A stretch of 64,000 nucleotides of DNA. Source: JBMFVE01 sp049966155 (lineage in GTDB: Bacteria; Bacteroidota; Ignavibacteria; Kryptoniales; JAKASW01). Positions 54,337 through 63,743 of the stretch are shown in pieces; position 1 is the first letter of the stretch; each line of letters starts with the position of its first letter. The stretch spans positions 20,312 through 84,311 of the forward strand of contig JBMFVE010000008.1 in the NCBI GenBank assembly GCA_049966155.1. Reading direction: 5' to 3'. The notes below the pieces were generated by a model. The model saw nothing but the letters and a program-made list of their open reading frames with translations, was not told the origin of the DNA and did no database searches. A program made the position numbers and the translations under genes.

Positions 54337-55419
54337 TTAATAAGTCAAATGCGTTGACCGTTTGTACGTGAGTCCGGCATGCTTGAAGTCATCAATGTGT
54401 TCCTTCTGAAACGGTATACCTGTAAGCTGGAAAAACTTCGGCCAGCCAATCCGATTAATCCATTCACCCATTCTCTCATATCGTCTGGCATTCTTTGCCC
54501 AGACTTCAACAAGGTTTTTCACCGCACTTACTACTTCAGGCCATCTCGGCGGATTATTTGGTAAAAACGGTATAGCCAGCTTTGAAAACATCGGTTCACT
54601 CCTGGCATTTGAAACCTTGCCACCAACCCAGATTGAGACTCCATCGTTCAAAGGATCATTCAGGCGCATTGCCGGGCAAACTGTGTAGCAATTTCCACAA
54701 AACATACATCTTTCTTCAATAACCTCTACCGAAGCTACTCCATCGATTGTTGCAGGCCTGATTGCTGCAGTTGGACATGCAGAGACAACAGAAGGGATTT
54801 CGCAAAGTGACTTTAATTTCTCTCTATCAATCTTAGGTGGCCTTCTATGAACCCCAAGAATTGCTATGTCCGAGCAGTGAACAGCCCCACACATATTAAG
54901 ACAGCAGGCAAGGGCTATTCTTAACTTTGCAGGTAACTTCATTTGTGTAAAATAGTCGGTAAGTTCATCCATGACTGATTTTACAAGTCCAGAAGCATCA
55001 GTTGCCGCTGAGTGGCAATGCACCCAGCCCTGCGTGTGAACAATGCTCGAAATTGAATTGGCCATCCCCCCAACAGGGTGTCCCATGGCCTGCAGATCTT
55101 TTATCAGAGGCTCTATTTTTGATTCGTCTGTTAAGAGAAATTCCACATTATGTCGACTGGTAAATCTTAAATAGCCATTTGAGTACTTATCGGCGAGGTC
55201 GGCATACGCGCGTATCTTATCGATACTTAACAGCCTTGGTGATGCTGCCCTGACCGTATATAATTTTGCTCCCGTTTCTGAAACAGTGACCATCACGCCG
55301 GGCCGGATAATCTCATGATATTTCCACTTCCCATAGTTTTCTTTTATAATTGGAGGGAGAAATTTTTCATAATGCGGTGGACCTATATCAGTTTTTCGTT
55401 TTGTTTTTTCTTCAGCCAT
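54337..55419 (-). CDS. dsrB: Dissimilatory sulfite reductase subunit beta
   Basis: A 360-aa siroheme sulfite reductase subunit. The HTQGWVHCHS block (C135) and CCLNMC (C172, C173, C177) bind the [4Fe-4S] near the siroheme. CMFCGNCYTVCPA (238-248) with an earlier CP pair forms the ferredoxin domain. With DsrA it reduces sulfite and loads DsrC. It follows dsrA by 35 bases. Confidence 0.97.
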   Translation of the reverse strand: MAEEKTKRKTDIGPPHYEKFLPPIIKENYGKWKYHEIIRPGVMVTVSETGAKLYTVRAASPRLLSIDKIRAYADLADKYSNGYLRFTSRHNVEFLLTDESKIEPLIKDLQAMGHPVGGMANSISSIVHTQGWVHCHSAATDASGLVKSVMDELTDYFTQMKLPAKLRIALACCLNMCGAVHCSDIAILGVHRRPPKIDREKLKSLCEIPSVVSACPTAAIRPATIDGVASVEVIEERCMFCGNCYTVCPAMRLNDPLNDGVSIWVGGKVSNARSEPMFSKLAIPFLPNNPPRWPEVVSAVKNLVEVWAKNARRYERMGEWINRIGWPKFFQLTGIPFQKEHIDDFKHAGLTYKRSTHLTY

Positions 55420-55454
55420 TGTAAAATTCCTTCCAGATTTTCTTCTTTATGCTT

Positions 55455-56675
55455 TCACTCTTTTTGCTCTGACTCATCAGACCCGTCAGAGTCTTCCTCG
55501 AAATATTCTTCGTAAAAGACATATGGGTTTTCTCTTGGATGCGCAAGCATTTCAGGAGTCGGTTCAACTCCAATTGCATCGAGAAAGTTACCAAGGCCTA
55601 CGCGCTGGATGAATTCACCTACTCTTTCTCGATTTTTTCCATTCTCGGACCACAGTTCGTGTATTTTATCAATTAATTCAATTAGCTCTGTATACGGAGG
55701 TTCAATCTTCATGAATGGTATAAGAACAGACGATAGCATTGCCCCCTCCACAATTGGAGCCTTTGCACCAATCAGTATACATGCACCGCGATCCTTCCCG
55801 GGAGAAAGAGCCTTCGGCATGGCATTGATACAATGCATGCATTTCACACATGATTTGTTATCAATTTTTAACTCTTTGCCATCCCATTCCATACATCTGG
55901 CAGGGCAATTTTCGACGACATCCTTTTGAATGTCCATTCCTGACCTGGCGTACTCAGCCACTGCATCTTTGTCCACCTGGATATCGTCTCTCCAGGTCCC
56001 AATTATCGACATATCAGCCCTTGCTATAGCTGCCACGCAATCATTTGGACAGCCTGACATTTTGAATTTCCACTTATACGGAAATGCCGGCCTGTGTAGT
56101 TCATCCTGATAGTGCATTGTGAGGAAATACGTGAGAGCCATCGTATCATAACAGGCCCATTCACATCGTGCCATACCGCAGCAACAGCTTGGAGTTCTCA
56201 CATCCGAACCTGACCCTCCAAGGTCAAATCCCAGCTCCGTTAACTCCCTGAAAACAGGCTCCAGTTCCTCTGTTTTCGTACCCAGGAATATTATATCACC
56301 TGTCGAACCATGCATGTTTGTCAAACCCGACCCGTGCTTTTCCCAGATATCACAGAGTTTCCTGAGAACATCAGATGTGTAAAACCACCCTGCTGGCTGG
56401 TTTATTCTAAGTGTGTGGAACTGGGAGACATTTGGAAATTCTTCGGGCAAATCAGAGTACCTTCCGATGACTCCACCGCCGTACCCCATAACTCCGACAA
56501 CACCGCCATGTTTCCAGTGACCTATTCTTTCTTCGTACGACCGTTCCAGCTGGCCCAGTAAATCCTTTGCCATTTCATTCTTTTCTGCTGCTTTCTTTAT
56601 CTCCTTGACAAAGCTTGGCCATGGGCCCTTCTCGAGTTCGTTTAACTTGGGTGTTTCTCTTTTCTTCTCTGCCAT
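55455..56675 (-). CDS. dsrA: Dissimilatory sulfite reductase subunit alpha
   Basis: A 406-aa subunit. Cysteines in TPSCCCGMARCEWAC (C164-166, C171, C175) and SGCPNDC (C209, C213) hold the siroheme-coupled cluster. The inserted ferredoxin domain uses C257, C261 and CVKCMHC (276-282). An acidic C-terminal tail ends the protein. The start has an AAAGGAGC ribosome site. It opens dsrABDNLC and has its own predicted promoter. Confidence 0.97.
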   Translation of the reverse strand: MAEKKRETPKLNELEKGPWPSFVKEIKKAAEKNEMAKDLLGQLERSYEERIGHWKHGGVVGVMGYGGGVIGRYSDLPEEFPNVSQFHTLRINQPAGWFYTSDVLRKLCDIWEKHGSGLTNMHGSTGDIIFLGTKTEELEPVFRELTELGFDLGGSGSDVRTPSCCCGMARCEWACYDTMALTYFLTMHYQDELHRPAFPYKWKFKMSGCPNDCVAAIARADMSIIGTWRDDIQVDKDAVAEYARSGMDIQKDVVENCPARCMEWDGKELKIDNKSCVKCMHCINAMPKALSPGKDRGACILIGAKAPIVEGAMLSSVLIPFMKIEPPYTELIELIDKIHELWSENGKNRERVGEFIQRVGLGNFLDAIGVEPTPEMLAHPRENPYVFYEEYFEEDSDGSDESEQKE

Positions 56676-56707
56676 GTTTGCTCCTTTAAATTTCTTCGGT
56701 CGACAAA

Positions 56708-56736
56708 AACATAGATTCGACTGAAAGCAAAAACAA
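56708..56736 (-). promoter_or_regulatory. Predicted promoter of dsrA
   Basis: Minus strand: TTGTTT (56736-56731), 17-base spacer, TATGTT (56713-56708), giving a leader of about 25 bases to dsrA. The match is moderate. A repeated GTCGA flanks the -10 region. Confidence 0.4.
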
Positions 56737-56813
56737 GAAATGGCAGACTTTCTGTATTCTTTGTGTTGAGGAGGGAAGAAGATTTGAAAATAAAATGAGT
56801 TATTACCCTGCCT

Positions 56814-57941
56814 TCACACAGGCATTTGAAGACGCCTTACAGCCAATTCGACAGCAAATGTTTTCATCTCCTGGCTATCCACAGGTAAATCCAATCGCTT
56901 TGGCAAAATTCCGCACCCAAAATTTCTGAAGTGAGTCTCACACGGATACTGTAAATAAAGCGAGAGCCTGCTGAACCCTATTGGAAGGGGCTCGAGCATC
57001 CAGAGGGCAATCCAACCGTTTACTATCGGGAAGGGGTCGCTTTTTATCATATGAAATTTTTCACACCTGACCTGGAATGATTTCACCAGACCCTCACTTC
57101 GTAACGAAGCTAACTGGTCTAACCTTTCAATCAGCCTCCTTAAGAAAATTTTCTCTGATTCATAAACTATTTGCTTCACCCTGATATCCTTAAATAACTC
57201 CAGACAGCACTCGCTGGACGTATCCTGATTATTTCGGTTAGACTCTATTGCCGCTCTTATTACCTTTTTCGGATCGCTAATGCGCGATACTTCTTCCTTC
57301 AACTCTTTGTCGTGGAGGACCCTTGTAAAATTGTGCAGTGCATCCGAATAAGGAAATACAATACCCAACGCCTCGTTTACTATTTTCTGCCCATATGTTA
57401 TAAAAGTTGGACAGATTATCCCCCGACAATTCAACCTGTCCAGTAACCTTAACCAGACATCTTTAGATTCCTCAGAGCCCAGCTCAAAGCCAAGGACAAC
57501 GGTAGAAAGAGCATCAATTGCAAGAGCCAGGTATACGGAATGATCTGGTGAATTACCCGACTTACATTTAAGCTTACAGCCAACAAGGTGAATTACAAGA
57601 GGCTGATACTTTGACTTGCAAGCATCAAGGTAATCTTCCCAGGAAGGACAATAAAGGAGATATTGCCTGATCTTTTCATTGATACGGATGGGTGAGCTGT
57701 GATATATCATACGAAGGTCGCGATAGGAATAACCCGACAGGTATGCTTCTGTCAGGAGCGCAAAATCTGGCTTGGGCTGATCTACCCTGGTCTGAACCCA
57801 GGTCTTCCTGCAAAAGATACACCTGTAACGCACATTTCCTGCAGATGTCCTTCCGTGCTTGACAACCTTTGAACTATGACAAAAAGGACATTGTAAGTCA
57901 ACCCGCTCAATAGGACATTCTATTTCTGACTGAAATGCCAT
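56814..57941 (-). CDS. Transposase-derived zinc-ribbon protein with lost catalytic residues
   Basis: A 375-aa protein. Residues 17-50 form an IS1/InsA-type zinc ribbon (CPFCHSSKVVKHGRTS...CIFCRKTW). A helix-turn-helix-like part follows (YLSGYSYRDLRMIYHSS), then a DDE-fold region. The first catalytic Asp, expected in a DG context, is replaced: VIHLVGCKLK. The second site reads FITYGQKIVNEAL where active enzymes have SDG. It has a perfect AGGAGG ribosome site and an intact frame, no visible terminal repeats, and lies before dsrA. A domesticated transposase acting as DNA-binding protein is likely. Confidence 0.7.
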   Translation of the reverse strand: MAFQSEIECPIERVDLQCPFCHSSKVVKHGRTSAGNVRYRCIFCRKTWVQTRVDQPKPDFALLTEAYLSGYSYRDLRMIYHSSPIRINEKIRQYLLYCPSWEDYLDACKSKYQPLVIHLVGCKLKCKSGNSPDHSVYLALAIDALSTVVLGFELGSEESKDVWLRLLDRLNCRGIICPTFITYGQKIVNEALGIVFPYSDALHNFTRVLHDKELKEEVSRISDPKKVIRAAIESNRNNQDTSSECCLELFKDIRVKQIVYESEKIFLRRLIERLDQLASLRSEGLVKSFQVRCEKFHMIKSDPFPIVNGWIALWMLEPLPIGFSRLSLYLQYPCETHFRNFGCGILPKRLDLPVDSQEMKTFAVELAVRRLQMPV

Positions 57942-58098
57942 GTTTAATCCTCCTGGTCAGTCTCATAGACCAATTTGCCCCATTTCCTTCAAAAAATTGA
58001 TAAATAGCCCCTTCTTTTGGGTCAAAATTCCCATACATTTTAACTATGGAAAATAATTTTAAATCTGATACGTTCGTTTCTGACATATTTTTCGAACT

Positions 58099-58156
58099 CA
58101 TACCAAATCATATAGGTCAATCAATGTGCCAAAATTCTGAAGCAATAATTGGTATG
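58099..58156. other. Inverted repeat upstream of the transposase-derived gene
   Basis: CATACCAA (58099-58106) and TTGGTATG (58149-58156) form an eight-base inverted repeat 42 bases apart, in the 264-base gap before the transposase-derived gene. It could be a pair of operator half-sites. Chance cannot be excluded. Confidence 0.3.
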
Positions 58157-58205
58157 AAGGAAAGACTTAAACGGTAGGCTTTAAAATTTTAATTCAGGAT
58201 AGCAT

Positions 58206-58622
58206 CTAACTTTTGGTGCTGTACTCAATTAAACGGAAATACCATTCCCTGTTACACCAGCATATTTCTATCGTGCGAGTATAGTCTTCAGGATAAATTG
58301 TGACAGGACTAATGCAGGCCGGAGCGGAGTCTGAAATCTCCTTTGCATAGGTACTGAAATCCGGTTGACCCTCAGGGATGACCATACCCATATTTATAAT
58401 GAGAACATTTATGGGTTTTTCCTTCCTCCAGAAAATCAAATGGAGAGACATCTCTAACTCTTTAGGCAATATTGCATCGATGAATAGGACGGCAGGGTTT
58501 ATTTCGTTTACTAACTGAAGAACCTTTGTCAGCTCGCAGGCAAAATGCGGACTGTCCCTGCTCATCTTCAATACCCCCGTAGCATAATTAATAAACCTGA
58601 TTTCCTCTCCTGCTTCAAGCAT
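58206..58622 (-). CDS. Small protein of unknown family, faint receiver-like fold
   Basis: A 138-aa protein, no family recognised. The segment INPAVLFIDAILPKELEMSLHL recalls the beta-3/phosphoacceptor part of a receiver domain, and NVLIINMG the next strand, but the acidic pair and lysine are not clear. It follows the NrfD-cytochrome gene by 25 bases and therefore likely belongs to that operon; a regulatory role is a guess. Confidence 0.55.
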   Translation of the reverse strand: MLEAGEEIRFINYATGVLKMSRDSPHFACELTKVLQLVNEINPAVLFIDAILPKELEMSLHLIFWRKEKPINVLIINMGMVIPEGQPDFSTYAKEISDSAPACISPVTIYPEDYTRTIEICWCNREWYFRLIEYSTKS

Positions 58623-58647
58623 TTGTCAAGCTGCCGGCTAATTAATA

Positions 58648-60576
58648 TTATTTCTTACTAACTTCAACAGAAGGAAGAACGACATTGTTAAAACGGGGCA
58701 ACTTTATATCCCATTTGAGAGATGTACTCAAATCAGGTGGAGTACCCACCCTGTGACATGATGAGCATTCTCCCAATGCTGGCTTTTCTTTTATCTTCCT
58801 GGATTCAATTACATGACATGAAACACACATCTTATGCATTGCATCAACATAGGAAGGTATGAGGTATTTTTGTGAACTCCTCAAATTGATATGTGAAAAC
58901 CTGTAAGCAGGATGACACGCTGTACAATCTTTGGCAGACCGTCCATCCCTGGTAACCCCTTTTTTATGACAGCTGACACACTTGAGGTTCGCTCCATTTC
59001 CTGAAGCATGCCAGTCATGTTTAAAGAAATCGGTACTGGTATACATGTTTACATGGCATTCCCAGCAACTGCTTAACCTTTCACCAGGAAGGTTTAAATG
59101 GTGACAGATTACACAACTGTCAGCTGCAGCTGCTGTTCGAACAACTGCCACAATACTATCACCAGCCAGTGATGACATATGCCCTGATATCCATGATATA
59201 TGTTTCCTGTGTGAGAAAACAACATACTGATCATCACGATTTCCATTAATGCAAAGGGTGTCTGCTAAATTATCCACAGCTGTAGCAGGTTTAACTTTAA
59301 CATTATAAATCCCTTCAGCATAAAGCCTCTTCCCTGGCATCACAGCCATTCCTGCTGCGAAGCTTATAACAAACGCCAGCGAGTACCTGGTAATAGAAGC
59401 TACATCTGAAGTTCCAATCCATGTGTAAGAAGGTAAATCAAAAGACGGGGGGGTATGGGGAAAAGATTCAGGGTCCTCAGGCCTCTCGTCCCAGACATTG
59501 AACTTCTCTATTGCAAACATGAACACAAGCCCTGCTGTGCACAATATCCCAAAACTCAATACTACTTCCATCCATGACGGGGTGTACCATGAAGTAGCGC
59601 CGATCATTGCAAATCCACCGATGTCAATCCTGTTCAGCACCACCCCGAGTATTGCAATTCCTGAACCTACCCATTCCACGACCCTATTTTTACGCCATTT
59701 GGGAACAGAGAACATTACAAGGGGAATCACCGTCGATACCAGGACTTCAGCGATGAAGAGATTGCTAAGCCAGCTTCCGTTGAAGATCAATTCAAATTTA
59801 CGCGAAATCAGCACGTCCCCAATCTTTATGATCAGGTATAGGCTGAGGAACCATACGCTTAGACCACAGAGCTTACTTACAAGGTCTGTTTCCAGTTTGC
59901 GTCGATACAACCAGTGCAGTGCAAGAATCTCAAAAACAAGCATCAATAAACCCCCTGCAATCGCAGAAATGAAGAATTCGATCGGGATGGCGTGCGAATA
60001 AAAAAGCGGATAGAGCCGGTGCTGCATAACCAAAAACAGGGTCCCAAGTGATGACTGATGAAGCGTCGAAAGCATGATACCAAGGAGCACAAGTGGAAAT
60101 CTAAATCTCATAAGAAAATTTCTGATTTTGGCATAGCGGCTATATTTCTCAAGTGGAACTGGACTGAATTCGAGAATTAAAACTGTAGTGTAAAGCATCA
60201 CACACCAACCCACTTCAAAGAGTGGTGAATGAGGGTTCCAGTATATGATCATGTGCCATATGTTCCATGGCAACCCGAGATCGAATATCAAGCTTATGAT
60301 AAACGAGCTGTACCCAAGAAACGCTGTCAGTATGGCAATTTTCACAAGGGTATGGAATTTCTGTTGCTTCATCATATAGAAGATTGCACCAATTACAAAA
60401 CCGCCGGCCGACAAGGCGACCCAGCTCAACTTGAATCCTATCCAGAAACCCCACGGTACTTCGTCATTTAAGTTTGTTGTTGCACCCAGACCAAAAATAA
60501 ACCTGTTCATTGCAATTGCTGCTGCAAATCCTGTAACCAACCATAAAATAACTTTCGTATTCTTTACCCTATTCAT
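58648..60576 (-). CDS. NrfD-type membrane protein fused to a hexaheme cytochrome c domain
   Basis: A 642-aa fusion. Residues about 1-390 are an NrfD/HmcC-like quinone-interacting membrane protein (FGLGATTNLNDEVPWGFWIG is a typical start). A further helix (about 400-420) is followed by an exported domain with six CxxCH sites: CVICH, CWECH, CVSCH, CTACH, CVSCH and CSSCH. In Hmc complexes these functions lie on separate proteins (HmcC and the cytochrome HmcA). It overlaps the ferredoxin gene by eight bases. Confidence 0.88.
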   Translation of the reverse strand: MNRVKNTKVILWLVTGFAAAIAMNRFIFGLGATTNLNDEVPWGFWIGFKLSWVALSAGGFVIGAIFYMMKQQKFHTLVKIAILTAFLGYSSFIISLIFDLGLPWNIWHMIIYWNPHSPLFEVGWCVMLYTTVLILEFSPVPLEKYSRYAKIRNFLMRFRFPLVLLGIMLSTLHQSSLGTLFLVMQHRLYPLFYSHAIPIEFFISAIAGGLLMLVFEILALHWLYRRKLETDLVSKLCGLSVWFLSLYLIIKIGDVLISRKFELIFNGSWLSNLFIAEVLVSTVIPLVMFSVPKWRKNRVVEWVGSGIAILGVVLNRIDIGGFAMIGATSWYTPSWMEVVLSFGILCTAGLVFMFAIEKFNVWDERPEDPESFPHTPPSFDLPSYTWIGTSDVASITRYSLAFVISFAAGMAVMPGKRLYAEGIYNVKVKPATAVDNLADTLCINGNRDDQYVVFSHRKHISWISGHMSSLAGDSIVAVVRTAAAADSCVICHHLNLPGERLSSCWECHVNMYTSTDFFKHDWHASGNGANLKCVSCHKKGVTRDGRSAKDCTACHPAYRFSHINLRSSQKYLIPSYVDAMHKMCVSCHVIESRKIKEKPALGECSSCHRVGTPPDLSTSLKWDIKLPRFNNVVLPSVEVSKK

Positions 60577-61339
60577 TATTCTTATCCTTTTTGTCTCCTT
60601 TTTTGTTACTCAGCTTCATCCTGCGGCTTATTATCCAGTTGAGCCCGAGCATCAATCCACCCATACCAAAGAAAGCAAAAGGAACTGCTTCCATTGCCGG
60701 AGCTGTCTCTTTTGGAAGCGGCCTGTCGATCGGCTGCGTTTGATATGAAAGGAAATCGAGATTAATATCGGAAACATATAAAACTGAAGTTCCACCGACT
60801 TCGTGTTCTCCCCACACCCTGTTTATATACTTATGTGGATTTTCTCTTATTCTCCTGTAAGCTTCTCTTATTAAATCATCACGGTTTCCAAAAATTGTTG
60901 CCCCTGTCGGACAGGCTTCTGTGCACGCTGGTTGCTTTCCTTGCTTGATGCGTTCATAGCACATAATGCACTTTTCAACATGGGGGACAGTTTTATCCCA
61001 ATCGTACCGGGGAATGCCGAACGGGCAAGCCATCATGCAATAACGGCATCCCATACATTTCCCGCTGTCATATATCACAGGGCCCATTTCAGTTTTGTGT
61101 AGCGCACCCACCGGACAGACCGAAACACAGGCAGGATCAAGACAGTGACGGCACTGTTTTCTAACAAAGTGGTTATCTGGCTTTTGAATTATCGAAGTCC
61201 AGTTATCCGCTGAGAGACCATCATTTTTATCCCATATCCTGGGTACATCGAGTGGGAGATTATTTACTTCTTTGCACGCAGATACACATTTAAGGCAACC
61301 TATACATTTTGTCACATCTGTTAAAATAGCCTTACTCAT
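60569..61339 (-). CDS. Hmc-like iron-sulfur subunit with C-terminal membrane anchor
   Basis: A 256-aa HybA/HmcB-type protein. Four [4Fe-4S] sets: CIGCLKCVSACKE, CRHCLDPACVSVCPVGA, CMGCRYCMMACPFG and CIMCYERIKQGKQPACTEACP. The helix near the end (FFGMGGLMLGLNWIIS) anchors it. No twin-arginine signal is visible, so its side of the membrane is uncertain. It bridges the NrfD subunit and other redox parts. Confidence 0.88.
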   Translation of the reverse strand: MSKAILTDVTKCIGCLKCVSACKEVNNLPLDVPRIWDKNDGLSADNWTSIIQKPDNHFVRKQCRHCLDPACVSVCPVGALHKTEMGPVIYDSGKCMGCRYCMMACPFGIPRYDWDKTVPHVEKCIMCYERIKQGKQPACTEACPTGATIFGNRDDLIREAYRRIRENPHKYINRVWGEHEVGGTSVLYVSDINLDFLSYQTQPIDRPLPKETAPAMEAVPFAFFGMGGLMLGLNWIISRRMKLSNKKGDKKDKNNE

Positions 61340-62040
61340 ACCATTATCCCCTTCTTATTCAATGTCATCGCTATATCCTCGTCTGTTTTTGCGGGGAATT
61401 TCCATGCCAGTATATCAATGAGCTGTGAAAAAGGTGCCAGAACGCAGTGAGTAATTTTTGTAAAGGGTATCAGCAAAAATATGAGATCACCTGAAAGAAT
61501 ATGTATAGCCATAAGAATCTGGTAAAGGCTTGCACTGATATCCATGTTGGCACAAATAAAACCTGTTATAAATGGAAAAAGGAGAAGAATCAGCCAGAAG
61601 TAATCTTCGGGACGACTCAAATGACGCGTTGATTTTCTTGCCAGTCGTAACACCAACAGAGCAAATGACAAAATTATAGTACAAAGAGTAAGCCAGAACT
61701 CCCACCTGAATGGTAGTGAAGCCCATGATATGCCAGTTGAATTTTTCAAAAGAGTAATATGTGCAAATAGGAATAGAGGAGCTCCTATTAAACCAATGTG
61801 AAATAATATTGAGAGAACCGAGTAAATATCAGTGTCCCTGACAAGCTTTCTTACAGGAAATAACCATTCAGTTGTTCGACTTACGACAAGTCTCCATGGT
61901 ATTTTCCTGTCACAGGCTCTCCTGTATGCTTTGTAAATTCCCCAGAATTCAATAAAGAGTACGCGAAGCAGGCCAAGCAACATTATCGTAAAGCAAAGCC
62001 TGAACAATGGGCCACGGGCAAAATCAATTAAGGATTGCAT
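61336..62040 (-). CDS. NarI/DsrM-like cytochrome b subunit of the Hmc-like complex
   Basis: A 234-aa membrane protein with about five helices and histidines typical of NarI-type cytochromes b (LFHIGLIGAPLFLFAHI and AIHILSGDLIFLLIPFTKITH). It exchanges electrons between quinone and the HdrD-like subunit. It overlaps both neighbours, by 13 and four bases. Confidence 0.85.
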   Translation of the reverse strand: MQSLIDFARGPLFRLCFTIMLLGLLRVLFIEFWGIYKAYRRACDRKIPWRLVVSRTTEWLFPVRKLVRDTDIYSVLSILFHIGLIGAPLFLFAHITLLKNSTGISWASLPFRWEFWLTLCTIILSFALLVLRLARKSTRHLSRPEDYFWLILLLFPFITGFICANMDISASLYQILMAIHILSGDLIFLLIPFTKITHCVLAPFSQLIDILAWKFPAKTDEDIAMTLNKKGIMV

Positions 62041-63494
62041 GCCTGTCCCTCCTTTACAACTCTATCAGTTTTATAATCAAACATAATTGCCCTGTATATC
62101 AGGTCGTGCAGGCCTACCACCTTACAGTTTAAATTTTGATCCTCAACCAGCTCCCTCAGTTGCTTTTTGCAGTTTGCACACGGGGCAACAAGGACCTCAC
62201 ACCCGGCTTTTTTAATTTGCTCTGCTTTCAACCTGCCGCCGATAATTGTTCTATAAGGCCTTATCTCATCAATGGAGACTGTACCACCTCCGCCGCCGCA
62301 ACAAATATTCTTATCGCCAGAAGGTGTCATTTCCACATAGTTCTTGCAAAATGACTTCAGTATTTCACGCGGTTGATTTATTATCCAGCGATTCCTTGCT
62401 AAATTGCACGGGTCGTGGTATGCAACTCTCTCAGTAACAATATCAGAATTGAGTTTTAATTTTCCTTCTTTCCATACTTTATATGTGTACTCGAGTATGC
62501 TCACAACCGGAAGAGCATTTTCACCTCCACAGTATGCCGGTATATACTGCTTTGCAGCACGAGAGGCGTGTCCGCATTCTCCAATGAGAATCTTTTTGCC
62601 TTTTAATCTCCTCGTTTCTGAATCAATGTTCTTTACAACTCTCTCCATAATGCGATCATTGTAAAAGAGTCCATAGTTAATTCCGTCAAAATATCCTGTC
62701 CCTATGGTCCAAGAATCACCTGTTGCAGCAAAAACTGCCGCGATACCCATTAAGGTTTCCGCTTCCATGAGAAAATCGCTAACAGCAGGGAAGAAGACAT
62801 ATTCAGCGCCTATAACATCGAGAGGAAAGGTTATCCTGACAGATTTATCCTCAAGCATGTCAGATTCGAGAAACTCAAGAGTATCTTTCAGTGCAGGAAC
62901 GGGTATTGCCGAAGTATTTTTATGTTGACCTTCAAGTTGCGCCCGCGTGCTGACAACCAAAGCACGCGGAGCAATACCAATTTCACTCAATATATATCTG
63001 CCAAGATGAGTGATAAGGCCGTGATCTATTCCAAGGGGGCACTCAATGGTGCATCTTCTGCATGCTGTGCAGTTCCAAAAGCTATCCGCCATTTCCTCTA
63101 TTTTTTCGTTGGTCAGAGCCCATTCCCCTGTTAACCTGCCTTTTAACAATCCTCCCAATGTAAAGTGTCTGCGGTAAACATCCAGCAAAAGATTTGATCG
63201 GTAGCACGGAATGTCTTTTACATCCCCTGTTGCCTGATAAATCTGACAGGCAACTGCACACTGTGAGCACCTTCCGGATACTCGCACAAAGTGATCAAGA
63301 GCAAATTTGTAATTGGAATGTTTAAGTATCACCGCAAATACTTCCAGAAACCTGCGCGGCAAATCAGAATTATCAAAATCTTCAACGTGGTATCTGACAT
63401 TTAACTTTTGCTTCTCAATCACTTCCCGATTTTTAACTGTACTTAAGGCCTTTGTGCGTTCTTCTTCACTTATTGTTGTTGTTTTCATGTCCAA
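62028..63494 (-). CDS. HdrD/DsrK-like subunit of the Hmc-like complex
   Basis: A 488-aa protein related to HmcF/TmcB and DsrK. It has ferredoxin motifs (CSQCAVACQIY and CTACRRCTIECPLG) and CCG-type sites (HDPCNLARN, ICCGGGGGTVS, VAPCANCKKQL). Similar subunits are thought to act on a cytoplasmic thiol/disulfide or ferredoxin. First gene of the complex; no promoter was clear in the 249 bases upstream. Confidence 0.9.
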   Translation of the reverse strand: MDMKTTTISEEERTKALSTVKNREVIEKQKLNVRYHVEDFDNSDLPRRFLEVFAVILKHSNYKFALDHFVRVSGRCSQCAVACQIYQATGDVKDIPCYRSNLLLDVYRRHFTLGGLLKGRLTGEWALTNEKIEEMADSFWNCTACRRCTIECPLGIDHGLITHLGRYILSEIGIAPRALVVSTRAQLEGQHKNTSAIPVPALKDTLEFLESDMLEDKSVRITFPLDVIGAEYVFFPAVSDFLMEAETLMGIAAVFAATGDSWTIGTGYFDGINYGLFYNDRIMERVVKNIDSETRRLKGKKILIGECGHASRAAKQYIPAYCGGENALPVVSILEYTYKVWKEGKLKLNSDIVTERVAYHDPCNLARNRWIINQPREILKSFCKNYVEMTPSGDKNICCGGGGGTVSIDEIRPYRTIIGGRLKAEQIKKAGCEVLVAPCANCKKQLRELVEDQNLNCKVVGLHDLIYRAIMFDYKTDRVVKEGQACNP

Positions 63495-63690
63495 CCTGAT
63501 GACTGATTGTATGTTTTACATGAACTGGTCTTTCATGGCGTCGCTCGTATAACAAATGGGACGTCCTTTGTAATTTTCATGACCACTTATCCTTAAATGC
63601 AGTAAAAATTAGATTGGCTCAAAAAGAGAAACAAAGATATAGTGTTTGATGTATCCAAGGTGTGTCAGTATGTTGTGTAAATGAAATGAC

Positions 63691-63717
63691 AAAAAAAATA
63701 AACGCTTGAATCGCGTT
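63691..63717 (-). terminator. Intrinsic terminator of the gene at the right edge
   Basis: Minus strand: AACGC (63717-63713) pairs with GCGTT (63705-63701) around a seven-base loop, followed by TATTTTTTTT. It lies about 25 bases after the stop of the partial gene. The stem is short but the T run is good. Confidence 0.6.
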
Positions 63718-63743
63718 ATATTTTTCCCCACCCCATATGGATG

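Noticed and set aside
45993..56675. Search for dsrE, dsrF and dsrH among the dsr genes
   Set aside because: No frame in the dsr region has the DsrEFH pattern; only their absence from this window can be stated, not from the genome.
57907..58101. 64-residue frame before the transposase-derived gene
   Set aside because: Overlaps the start of that gene, which has a perfect ribosome site; no protein family seen.
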